Of a stretch of DNA of 64,000 nucleotides, positions 34,427 through 45,233 are shown in pieces. Position 1 is the stretch's first letter. Each line of letters opens with the position of its first letter. The DNA is taken from the NCBI GenBank assembly GCA_963682175.1, contig OY821789.1, positions 6,014,001-6,078,000 on the forward strand, read 5' to 3'. Origin of the DNA: Triglochin maritima. Taxonomy: Eukaryota > Streptophyta > Magnoliopsida > Alismatales > Juncaginaceae. The position numbers and the translations under genes were made by a program. The notes beneath the pieces were generated by a model. That model was not told the DNA's origin. It worked only from the letters and a program-made list of their open reading frames with translations, and did no database searches.

Positions 34427-35801
34427 TTATAGTCCATCACATATTTCAAATATTGAAAGGGTCGTTTCCTACTAACTTTAAATATGTTGGATATCTCCTT
34501 GAGCTTATCTAAATTTTAATTGCAACGTTGAGGGTGATACTTGATTTTTACCGATTTAAAGTTTGAAATTGATCTATCCTTCGACTCTCGCCCCATGGGT
34601 CTTGGAAAATATAAATGCCAACGCATGATCAAGCCATTTCGGTGAAGATTTGCGTACCTTTGTATAGTTAATGTAGCCTTGACGGATCAGGTCGGTGACT
34701 TCAGCACTCAGCAGAGTGCTGAACTAAAGCAGAGAATAATTTTATGTTTATATTAACATCAAAAGTAAGTTGAGTGGGAACTGGTTGAACATCGTCAAGG
34801 GCCAAGGTAGGGAACTTGGGATAGAGATGACCCTTCTCCATTTCTTTAATCGATACCTTAGTTGTGGCAGACACCCAACTCTATAATTTTTTCAAGTTGT
34901 TACTATTCCTCCAAATATTCTGATTTACTGCAATTTTCCTATAATAATACGAATTTTAAGGATTATGTGGGTGTATGTTACAGGCCGCGTCGTTTGCATT
35001 TGATTTTACTTCGTACGCACACAAGTTATAGTTTTCTTTGAAAATATTGGGAGTTCAGAGGGTGACTCAATCTGCCGTTCAAGTTTCAATTGATTTTGAG
35101 ATGATTGTCAAGCTGTATTTTACCATATGAAAATGCCATAAAAATGACAAGTACATTTTATCTTGCGTTAAATTCGCCTTTCTTCTTTAAAGTATTTGGT
35201 TAAGTGCAAACCCTATGAGAGAAGCTGGACAAAGACGAATTCTAATGAATAATGACTTTTCAAAAATTAAATAATGGGATTTTCAAAAGATAAACGGATT
35301 AAAATTGACATGGTTAAATAATGTTTTTTATGTAAAATGATGCTGACTTATTCGCTTGGAATAAACATTATAAATAAATAAAAATAATTGAAAAAACGCA
35401 ATATTTCTGGTGATGCTTCACCCGAGATACTAAAAAAATATTGTTGCTGTGGAGATTATATTTTCTAAGAGTATATATTTTGTTGCTAGGTTTGATTGTA
35501 AACCATATCCATGAGTACTTCGTTTGCAATTATTATTTCAGACATAGGTAATTACGTCTAACCAGGTATCATATTGAGAATATTGTAAGTAGTGGGCACT
35601 AGAGTAATAACCAAACTCATAGGAAGAAAAAAAAATTGTTCTCAATTTCTTGACTTTTGAACTGTAACCCCAAACTCTGACTTCATGCATCATTTTTTAC
35701 TTTTTTAAAATTAATTGTAGTCATGGAAATAACTATAAGTCGAAATAATGTCATAATTTAAAATTATCCCCAAGAAAGAAGTGAACTTATTCTGCAGTAC
35801 A

Positions 35802-35804
<3 letters not shown>

Positions 35805-35849
<45 letters not shown>
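35805..35849. repeat. Homopolymer run of 45 C
   Basis: Forty-five C in a row within AT-rich DNA, the second such run in the window. The exact length may be an assembly estimate. Confidence 0.9.
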
Positions 35850-36044
35850 ATGCTCGCATAAGACTGACCAAGCTAATTAAATCAATCTCACACAATAAAT
35901 AAGGGTATTTGGAGAGCAAAACCACAATCAACATTTATGACAAGAGAAACTTTTTCTAATACTGAAGACCCCTTAAACAACTCCATGATCATGGAGTCTA
36001 ACCAATAGAACCAAGGAAGCATGATGGCATACGTAAGCTCAAAA

Positions 36045-36117
36045 AGAAACACACTTAGATATTTCGAACATCTTGATGGATAGATTCAAGATGTTCGAAA
36101 TATCTAAGTGTGTTTCT
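36045..36117. repeat. Perfect 32-bp-stem hairpin with 9-base loop
   Basis: 36045-36076 (starting AGAAACACACTTAGATATTT) is the exact reverse complement of 36086-36117. The loop is TGGATAGAT. There is no GC-rich or terminal-repeat context tying it to a known element. Its size and perfection could fit a young small-RNA precursor or a replication-slippage foldback. Expression is not deducible from sequence. Confidence 0.85.
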
Positions 36118-36819
36118 AACCAGTACTAGCCTAATTATTCTTGTAACAGTACTCTTTCCTTATGATTACGATTGCAGGATAAGAAGTGATATATACACCT
36201 CAGAGTTGAACTGGAGTTTTGAGAATTAATTTAAGACCCACAACTAGTCCTTTTCGTAAGTAGTAAAAGATTCCAACCATACTTACGTCATTGCTGTAAT
36301 AATGAAATGGAGAAACACAAGAAGCTGAGTAGGAATGAGAGGGACATCCATGAAGTAAATAGTGGAGGAAAAAAAGCATTAATTGGGTAAAAGACGGAAA
36401 GCAAAGGGCAAAGGCAAAGGCAAAGGAAGAGAGGTGTCGACATTGTATATGTCAATGATCTAAAAGGTTAATTAATTAATTTGTAATAGTAGTTTATGGG
36501 GATTTCTATATAGCCCATGGAATCTCTAATTATTTTAGCGTTTGGAGTGGATTCCGCGTCAGTGCGTCACACGGCTTCGTGTTTGCATTTCCAAACAAAG
36601 GAGTCCCACAGTTTTTCAATTGTTTGTATTCGGAAAAAAGAAAGGGAATTGGGGACTTCTCTTAAACCGTGTGCTGACTCGCATCTACCGTGACGTGAGA
36701 TAATTAAGAAAATGATATCAAAGAATTCAGTTTTTAAATCGATCGATTTCATTTGTAGCGACCATCGATCTGAGGTATCTTCGAGCACCCTTAGAGCATC
36801 ATTAACGACGTCTAGGTAG

Positions 36820-38323
36820 TGTTGGCTTTTTGGTCTTAATCTATGTTTTGATGATTTAATTAACTTAATCATAATTATGATAATGTAGAGTAGCACACAT
36901 ATTGCATTGCATATATATTGCTTTGTGCTAACCTCTACAGGTGATCAAGACTCAAAAAAGAAAAAAAAATCAAGTCAAGACATGTAATCAAGCTACGATT
37001 GAAAACATGTAATTTTACCTTTCTTTGAGTATTAGGAACTTATGTGAATTGAGCATAACTTAAGCTAATATGCATGCATTCACACACTAGGTTCCTTGTA
37101 GGAGTCGCACACAAAATATCATATCATTTGGACTTCATTAGATCACTTAAACACCTAAAACATAGGTCGCCAGTCTGCCTGAGTTCGGTCGACCGTTCAC
37201 CTTTCGGTCGACCGGTTATACACAATATTTGTTATACCAGACCAATCAGTTCAACCGATCACACTTCGGTTAACCGTTTACCCAGACCTGTTCGGTCGAC
37301 CGGTATATCTTCGGTCGACCGTTTAGTTTGCTATTTCTGGTAAAACTACGACCGTTATATTTGTCGTATTATACAACGGTCGTATACACATTTTTCTTTT
37401 TATACACCCCCAAATATTTTTGAACCAGTCGAACAAAATACCTTGTTCGGTCGACCGTTCTATTAGGTAAAATCTACCTGCTATCGGTCGACACAAGTTT
37501 AGTTCAACCGATCGAGTTTTCCCTCTACTGAACCCTGTAGTTCGGTCGACCGGTACCTGTTCGGTCGACCGTTGACTTATAGAACTTAAGTGTTAGGTCG
37601 ACCAGTACCTTTGTTCGGTCAACCGATCCATTAACTTACTCAAAGGTTCGGTCGACCGATACACCTTTCGGTCGACCGTTTCTGGACAGATTTCTGAATC
37701 CGATTTTCTGTTTTGTGTATCTTGCACAAAACCTAATCAGATCTTTTCCAAACGGCTAGAAATCTTTAGGAGCTTATAAATAGAGGTTCACACTTAGTTT
37801 TCCACAAGATTTCACAACTCCAAAGTGTCAAACCTATAGTGAGATTTTCCACAACCTCCAAGCTCCAAATTAGCCATCCAAAGCCTAATTTCCACATCAT
37901 TCATCATACAATCATCTAGCAATTGTTGTGCTCAATTAGAGAGTGAGTTCCACTCAAGTTACCACTGTTGTAAAGTGAGCAAGGGTCTCGGTGAAAGCCC
38001 GAAGTGATTCTCTCGGTTTGTGAGAGGTGGTGCCAAGCTCGGCGAGGGTTGTTCGCGAGCTTGAAGGCTTGTAAAAGGAGTTTCTGCCGGCCCGGAAAGG
38101 GGAGGCATAGTGAAGACGCAAGAGGGGCTCGAACGGAGATTCGAGAGGGGCTTGCAAGAGAGGATGTAGGCGCGGCCGAACCTCTATAAAACCGACACGT
38201 CTTTGTGGTTTGCATGTCATTTCCCTACTAGTCTTTAAATTTGTTTCCGCTGCATTTATTGTTTGATTAGTTAGGGATTAGCTTAATAGTGATTAGTGGA
38301 CCCATAATCCACACGATCCTACA
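36820..38323 (+). mobile_element. Solo LTR inside the Harbinger left terminal repeat
   Basis: 1504 bp, from TGTTGGCTTTTTGG to GATCCTACA, flanked by GGTAG at 36815-36819 and 38324-38328. It is a diverged member of the same family as the LTRs at 39275-48433, in the opposite orientation. A TATA-like TATAAATA is at about 37775-37782. Upstream of it lie more than ten CGGTCGACCG-type palindromes. With no internal region left, it is the product of LTR-LTR recombination. Confidence 0.92.
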
Positions 38324-38669
38324 GGTAGTTGCCGGGCGTCCTGCTTTCTCTCTCAGCCACGTCAGCACGAACCACTCCCCCTACAAAATCCTTAATCATT
38401 ACCCAATCCACCCAGTCACGCTACAGTATTTGTTGTCACGTCATTATTTTTATTCTTCTCTCCAAAACTCTTTCAATAATCAACAAAATATATTAATAAT
38501 CATTATCGTAATTATTTAATATCAACAATTCATTCGTTTTTAATTAACATTTAATTAGTAAATACGAAAATATTTTTAAAATTTAGAAAACCACATTACA
38601 TAGTACATTAACCGGAAATTTAGAAACTAAAACTAAAAATACAAGCTTAAATACTAAACTTCAAATACA

Positions 38670-39269
38670 TCAACACACATTTCCTCCAAAGCGTTGCCAT
38701 ATATTGTCGACCAAATCGGCTTGAAGGTTCAAATGTGTGGTGTGATCACGCACTTGATCTCTCCTTCTAGAGTACCTGGTAATATCCAATACACGGTTAG
38801 TGGAATACCGAACCGCGTCGTTCACGGAATTTCCAGGTTGATCCTGAACAAATTCGTTCCAATCTCCAAAATTACCGAAGGAATCATGTTCATTCTCCAC
38901 TATCATATTATGCATTACAATGCAAGCTGTCATTATTTTGTTAAGTACAATCTTACTCCATGCAAGAGATGACTTCTTCACTATCGCGAATCGCGCTTGC
39001 AAGACTCCAAATGCACGTTCTACATCTCTGCGTGCTGCTTCTTGTCGTTCAGAAAATAACATGTCCTTCGGTGTTTGTGGATGAACGATGGACGGAATGA
39101 ATGCTGCACATTTTGGATAAATACCATCAGTAAGATAATATCTCATATTATATCGAGAACCATTTACCTCAAAATTCACAGGTGGAGCTCGTCCTTCCAT
39201 TACGTCGTCAAAAAACGGAGATCGTTGCAGGACATTTAAGTCATTGCATGAACCTGGTGTGCCAAAAAA
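38670..39269 (-). pseudogene. PIF/Harbinger transposase, C-terminal part
   Basis: Below the retrotransposon junction the minus frame reads FFGTPGSCNDLNVLQRSP (second catalytic Asp in CND), then GSRYNMRYYLTDGIYPK, then RRDVERAFGVLQARF with the catalytic Glu, and ends at the stop at 38670-38672. It is the DDE_Tnp_4-type core of PIF/Harbinger transposases, which cut and paste elements with 3-bp TSDs. The N-terminal part lies at 48434-48960, beyond the insertion. Across the removed insertion the frame is continuous. Confidence 0.88.
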
Positions 39270-39274
39270 TGAGT

Positions 39275-40781
39275 TGTAGGATCGTGTGGGTTATGGGTCT
39301 ACTAATCACTATTAATCTAATTTTCTACTTGATTAAGCAAACAAATGCGCAGCGGAATAAACAAACAAGTAGAGAAAGAAAGACAATGCAAACCACAAAA
39401 GACGCGTCGGTTTTTATAGAGGTTCGGCACCCCACCCGGGTCCTAGTCCTCTCTTGTAAGCTCCGCTCGACTCCGCGAGCTCCGCCTACGTCTTCACTAT
39501 CCACTCCCCGTTCCGGGCCGGGAGAGAACGCCTTTACACCACAAGCAACGCGAACAACCCTCGCTTGCTTGAATTCTTCCTCTCACAATCCGAGAGGGAC
39601 ACTTCGAGCTTTCACCGAAGTCCTTGCTTCCTTTTACAACAATTGAGAACTTGAGTGGAACAACACTCTCTAATTGAGCACACTTTGAGTAGGATGAGTA
39701 TATGATCAAATGTGTGAAGTTTAGGCTTAAAGAGTGTAGAATTGGGAGCTTTGAGGATTGAGGTTTCTCTCTAATGTATTGGGACAATTGGAGTTGGAGA
39801 GTTGTGTTAACAACAAGTCTTGATCCTCTATTTATAAGCTCATAAGTTATTCTAGCCGTTGGGGATAGATTTGATTGGGTTTTGTGCAAGATACACAAAG
39901 CAGAAAATCGGGCTGCAAATCTGTCCAGAACCGGTCGACCGAAACTAGTAAACCGGTCGACCGTTAACTTGATTTCAAAGAGAACGGTCGAACAAAAGAA
40001 TATTCGGTCGGACAAACGAGCTAGAACTTAACTCTACTTAAGTGAATCGGTCGAACCAAAGTATGGGGCGGTCGACCGATAAGGGGATTCGGTTGAGACA
40101 AAGGTCAATCGGTCGAACGAGAAATGTGTCGACCGATAGCAGGGAATTTGGTTTCTGAAAATATGTTCAACCGGTCGACCGAAACAAGGTCTTCGTTCGA
40201 CCGGTTACCGAATGTATTTTGGGGTTAAGTTTTGTTTTATACGAATACGACCGTTATAGGAATACGACAAGAAAAACGGTCATATTAAAATCCGGGATCG
40301 GTCGACCGAAAAGGTAGAACCGGTCGACCGGTAGAGTTCGGTAAAATCACTGTGGAGAGTCTGTTATAAACCGGTCGAACTGAGAACTGGTTCGGTCGAC
40401 CGGTTCACACAGGAAATCTGGGTTTAAGTTTATAAGTGATTTCCGACTAAGGTTTGGGTGATCTAATGAAGTCCAAATAAGGTGAAATTTTGTGTGTGAC
40501 TTCTCTAAGGAACCTAGTGTGTATGTGATATGTTTTTAACTCTTGTATGCTCAATTTACACATGTTCCTAAGACTCAAAATAAAATCAAGATTACAAGTC
40601 TTCATTTAGCTTTATTACAAATCTTGACTTGATTTCCTTCCTTCCATGAGTCTTGATCACCTGTAGAGGTTAGCACAATACTATATATATGCAATGCAAT
40701 ATGTGTGCTACTCTACATCATCATAATTAAGATTAGGTTAATTAAATCATCAAAACATAGATTAAGGCCAAAAAGCCAACA
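39275..40781 (-). repeat. LTR copy 1 (3' LTR of the array)
   Basis: On the minus strand it starts TGTTGG and ends CCTACA. It contains a TATA-like box (plus strand TATTTATA at 39829-39836) and many GGTCGACCG motifs at 39930-40410. It has C at 39609, as does copy 3. Confidence 0.93.
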
Positions 40782-41075
40782 ATCTCCCCCTTTTTGATGA
40801 TGGCAACCTATATCTTAATTCTATCTAAATACATGGAATTTGTATATGTAAACTATGCAAATTAATGCTCCCCCTATGGATGTGCATAGTTTTTGTTCAA
40901 TTTTATGCCAAATTCCAAGTTACCCCCTTAATTATCTCTCCCCCTTTGACATCCATCAAAAATAAAAAATATGACTTCAAGCATAGAATTTGTATGTCTT
41001 GTAATGAAGTTGCTCCCCCTAAATTTTGCACTTCATTACTCTAAAAGATATAAAATTTAAGCTCCCCCTATCAAT
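40782..41075 (-). promoter_or_regulatory. Polypurine tract plus repeated PPT-like motifs
   Basis: The PPT adjoining LTR copy 1 is 40782-40796 (minus strand AAAAAGGGGGAGATT). Four or five further AGGGGGAG or AAGGGGG motifs follow within 300 bp, near 40868, 40922, 40939, 41012 and 41063. The same series recurs 3826 bp further right from 44608. Confidence 0.8.
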
Positions 41076-41407
41076 AAGGCTAAATGGATACAATGAGTAT
41101 GATTCAAGTTAAGTTCAATTTAGTTTCAATTTAAGCCTTATTCTAACATCCATTTACAATATGACATTTAAAATCAATGGATGTGGTAAATGATTTGCAA
41201 TGAATATGGTTAATGATTTTCAATGAATTGAATTCTAAAGATTATGACATTTAAGCACAAAGACTAGATTAGAGCTGAATTTTCAGAAATTTCAAAGATA
41301 GAAATTTATACCAATGTTGAATTCGAATTTAGCTCCAATCTCATTTGGTGATGCAACCGGATTTGAATTTGACTCTTGAGCTCACCCGGTCACCACCAAT
41401 CTCCTCC

Positions 41408-43048
41408 TCAAGCTCCTACAAGAGTAGATTTAGGTACCCAAACAACTTTGGGTCCTTGAATGTTAGCTTTGGGAACCCAAACCATTTTGGTTTTGGGAGC
41501 CCACACACTTGAGGAACTATGATTTACAACTAAGTGCTTTCCATTTAGAGTAGTGTGAGATACATGGTTTTTCAATTTTGCATTGTATCCTAACCCATAT
41601 TTTTGCAAAGATTGTCTTTGACTACCTAATAGCATGTTAAGCATCTTAGTTCCATGTGTGAATTTTTCTAGATCTTTTCTTAATTGCACATTGCAAGCTT
41701 GAAGATCTAATTGTTCACAATCTATAGGTGTTGCTTTTAATTTATCAAAATTTGATGCATAATTTTCTAGTTTAGCAACCACCTCATTCTTCTCATTCAT
41801 GCATGTTTCAATTTGGCTTTGGAGATCTTTGATTAACTTTCTAGCATTCTTGTTTTTATCACAAATGATCTCATATTGTTTAACTAAGTCATGGAATGCA
41901 TTTTGAAGCTCATCATGTGTATAATTTTCATTATTTGCACTAGAGTTTGAGCTATCACTATAATATGACTTAGTTGAGCATGAATTACTAGAACAAGAGT
42001 TAGAATCTACCTCACTTTGATCTTCAATAGCCATGAAGCATGAGTGAGCCACTTCTCTTCTACTTTGCAAGGAAGAAGACGATGATGATGGTGATGAAGA
42101 ATCATCCCATGTAGCCTTGTGTGCTTCCTCCTTCCTTTCTCTTCTCTTGCTCTTCTCCTTTTCTTTTCTCCTCTCCCTTCTCTCCTTTTTCTTCTCCCCT
42201 TCTCTTCTCTCATTTTCACTCTCCTCCCTCTCTTTTTCTTTTTCTCTTTTCTCACTTCTTCTACCTCTTCTTTCATTCTTTTCACCCTTATCCCTCTTGA
42301 GGTATTTGAAGAAGTCTTGGGCAAGGACCTCAATGTCCTCTTCTTCCACCCTCCTTGGCTCATCAAAATTTGCATGCAATGCCACCATGGAGTTTTTCTT
42401 TGAAGCTTCCTTCTCTCTTCGATGACTCAATTGGAGCTCATAGGCCATGAGATTTCCAATAAGTTCCTCCATCTTCAATTTTGAAAGATCGTGCGATTCT
42501 TCGATTGCCACGACCTTGTCTTCCCAATCGTTGCTCAATGACCGGAGGAATTTTCGAGTCATCTCTCCTTCATTTATCCTTCTTCCAAGAATCAAAAGAG
42601 AGTTAGTGATATCGGTGAAGCGAGTGTTCATGTCGCTTATGTTCTCACCGACTTGCATAGAAAATATTTCATATTTATGCATGAGGAGACTTATCCTAGT
42701 TTCTTTGGTTTTGCTATCACCCTCATGATGCATTTGTAACCTATGCCATATTTCATTTGCACTTTCACATCCCCTAATTCTATTGTATTCTCCCTCATTA
42801 AGGCCACAATAAAGAATATTCATAATTTTTGAATTCATTTCAATTTCTTTCATTTGAGCCCTAGATAGAGAATCTAAATCATCTTCATTTGGGGGTATGT
42901 ATGGATTTTGAATAAACTTCCAATACTTAAGGTCATTTGATATTAAAAAGATTTTCATTCTATTTTTCCAATAATCATAATTTGACCCATTAAGCAAAGG
43001 AGGCCTTGTGGTGCATAAACCCTCTAAGTGATTAGATGTGCTAGCCAT
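41408..43048 (-). CDS. Copia-type Gag protein, copy 1
   Basis: 546 codons from ATG 43048 (MASTSNHLEGLCTTRPPLLN). The N-terminal third is a UBN2/retrotransposon gag domain (NYDYWKNRMKIFL, EIWHRLQMHHEG, ISLLMHKYEIF, RRINEGEMTRKFLRSL, KLKMEELIGNLMAYE). Where related Gag proteins have a CCHC zinc knuckle this one has about 65 residues almost all Lys, Arg and Glu. ATWDDSSS, a Ser-rich run, SCFMAIED, a coiled-coil segment and C-terminal VWVPK repeats follow. Gag packages the element's RNA into particles. With no pol in the element it must use enzymes of another. The ORF is intact and identical in copy 2, indicating recent activity. Confidence 0.9.
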   Translation of the reverse strand: MASTSNHLEGLCTTRPPLLNGSNYDYWKNRMKIFLISNDLKYWKFIQNPYIPPNEDDLDSLSRAQMKEIEMNSKIMNILYCGLNEGEYNRIRGCESANEIWHRLQMHHEGDSKTKETRISLLMHKYEIFSMQVGENISDMNTRFTDITNSLLILGRRINEGEMTRKFLRSLSNDWEDKVVAIEESHDLSKLKMEELIGNLMAYELQLSHRREKEASKKNSMVALHANFDEPRRVEEEDIEVLAQDFFKYLKRDKGEKNERRGRRSEKREKEKEREESENERREGEKKKERRERRKEKEKSKRRERKEEAHKATWDDSSSPSSSSSSLQSRREVAHSCFMAIEDQSEVDSNSCSSNSCSTKSYYSDSSNSSANNENYTHDELQNAFHDLVKQYEIICDKNKNARKLIKDLQSQIETCMNEKNEVVAKLENYASNFDKLKATPIDCEQLDLQACNVQLRKDLEKFTHGTKMLNMLLGSQRQSLQKYGLGYNAKLKNHVSHTTLNGKHLVVNHSSSSVWAPKTKMVWVPKANIQGPKVVWVPKSTLVGA

Positions 43049-43085
43049 GCTAAAAATACGATTAAGTATAGAATTTAGCTAACAA

Positions 43086-43098
43086 GGCTCTGATACCA
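43086..43098 (-). promoter_or_regulatory. Primer binding site, copy 1
   Basis: On the minus strand this reads TGGTATCAGAGCC, complementary to the 3' end of initiator Met tRNA, two bases after the LTR. The second copy is at 46912-46924. Confidence 0.9.
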
Positions 43099-43100
43099 AA

Positions 43101-44607
43101 TGTAGGATCGTGTGGGTTATGGGTCTACTAATCACTATTAATCTAATTTTCTACTTGATTAAGCAAACAAATGCGCAGCGGAATAAACAAACAAGTAGAG
43201 AAAGAAAGACAATGCAAACCACAAAAGACGCGTCGGTTTTTATAGAGGTTCGGCACCCCACCCGGGTCCTAGTCCTCTCTTGTAAGCTCCGCTCGACTCC
43301 GCGAGCTCCGCCTACGTCTTCACTATCCACTCCCCGTTCCGGGCCGGGAGAGAACGCCTTTACACCACAAGCAACGCGAACAACCCTCGCTTGCTTGAAT
43401 TCTTCCTCTCACAATCCGAGAGGGACACTTCGAGTTTTCACCGAAGTCCTTGCTTCCTTTTACAACAATTGAGAACTTGAGTGGAACAACACTCTCTAAT
43501 TGAGCACACTTTGAGTAGGATGAGTATATGATCAAATGTGTGAAGTTTAGGCTTAAAGAGTGTAGAATTGGGAGCTTTGAGGATTGAGGTTTCTCTCTAA
43601 TGTATTGGGACAATTGGAGTTGGAGAGTTGTGTTAACAACAAGTCTTGATCCTCTATTTATAAGCTCATAAGTTATTCTAGCCGTTGGGGATAGATTTGA
43701 TTGGGTTTTGTGCAAGATACACAAAGCAGAAAATCGGGCTGCAAATCTGTCCAGAACCGGTCGACCGAAACTAGTAAACCGGTCGACCGTTAACTTGATT
43801 TCAAAGAGAACGGTCGAACAAAAGAATATTCGGTCGGACAAACGAGCTAGAACTTAACTCTACTTAAGTGAATCGGTCGAACCAAAGTATGGGGCGGTCG
43901 ACCGATAAGGGGATTCGGTTGAGACAAAGGTCAATCGGTCGAACGAGAAATGTGTCGACCGATAGCAGGGAATTTGGTTTCTGAAAATATGTTCAACCGG
44001 TCGACCGAAACAAGGTCTTCGTTCGACCGGTTACCGAATGTATTTTGGGGTTAAGTTTTGTTTTATACGAATACGACCGTTATAGGAATACGACAAGAAA
44101 AACGGTCATATTAAAATCCGGGATCGGTCGACCGAAAAGGTAGAACCGGTCGACCGGTAGAGTTCGGTAAAATCACTGTGGAGAGTCTGTTATAAACCGG
44201 TCGAACTGAGAACTGGTTCGGTCGACCGGTTCACACAGGAAATCTGGGTTTAAGTTTATAAGTGATTTCCGACTAAGGTTTGGGTGATCTAATGAAGTCC
44301 AAATAAGGTGAAATTTTGTGTGTGACTTCTCTAAGGAACCTAGTGTGTATGTGATATGTTTTTAACTCTTGTATGCTCAATTTACACATGTTCCTAAGAC
44401 TCAAAATAAAATCAAGATTACAAGTCTTCATTTAGCTTTATTACAAATCTTGACTTGATTTCCTTCCTTCCATGAGTCTTGATCACCTGTAGAGGTTAGC
44501 ACAATACTATATATATGCAATGCAATATGTGTGCTACTCTACATCATCATAATTAAGATTAGGTTAATTAAATCATCAAAACATAGATTAAGGCCAAAAA
44601 GCCAACA
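43101..44607 (-). repeat. LTR copy 2 (shared middle LTR)
   Basis: 1507 bp. It serves as 5' LTR of interior 1 and 3' LTR of interior 2. The only difference I found from copies 1 and 3 is T at 43435 instead of C. Confidence 0.93.
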
Positions 44608-45233
44608 ATCTCCCCCTTTTTGATGATGGCAACCTATATCTTAATTCTATCTAAATACATGGAATTTGTATATGTAAACTATGCAAATTAATGCTCCCCC
44701 TATGGATGTGCATAGTTTTTGTTCAATTTTATGCCAAATTCCAAGTTACCCCCTTAATTATCTCTCCCCCTTTGACATCCATCAAAAATAAAAAATATGA
44801 CTTCAAGCATAGAATTTGTATGTCTTGTAATGAAGTTGCTCCCCCTAAATTTTGCACTTCATTACTCTAAAAGATATAAAATTTAAGCTCCCCCTATCAA
44901 TAAGGCTAAATGGATACAATGAGTATGATTCAAGTTAAGTTCAATTTAGTTTCAATTTAAGCCTTATTCTAACATCCATTTACAATATGACATTTAAAAT
45001 CAATGGATGTGGTAAATGATTTGCAATGAATATGGTTAATGATTTTCAATGAATTGAATTCTAAAGATTATGACATTTAAGCACAAAGACTAGATTAGAG
45101 CTGAATTTTCAGAAATTTCAAAGATAGAAATTTATACCAATGTTGAATTCGAATTTAGCTCCAATCTCATTTGGTGATGCAACCGGATTTGAATTTGACT
45201 CTTGAGCTCACCCGGTCACCACCAATCTCCTCC

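Larger units (their letters stand above)
34427..36793. other. Noncoding stretch left of the nested Harbinger
   Basis: No gene is supported. It contains the 45-C run at 35805-35849 and the perfect hairpin at 36045-36117, listed separately. Confidence 0.5.

Noticed and set aside
36559..36900. 109-codon minus-strand frame at the Harbinger left end
   Set aside because: It crosses the TSD, the terminal repeat and the solo LTR junction, so it cannot be an old coding region.
39497..40015. 172-codon frame repeated in each LTR (also 43323-43841 and 47149-47667)
   Set aside because: It lies wholly within the LTR, has no protein motif, and is repeated only because the LTR is.
42117..42425. Plus-strand Ser/Leu/Phe-rich frames (also at 45943-46251)
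   Set aside because: Antisense of the charged tract in the gag ORF.
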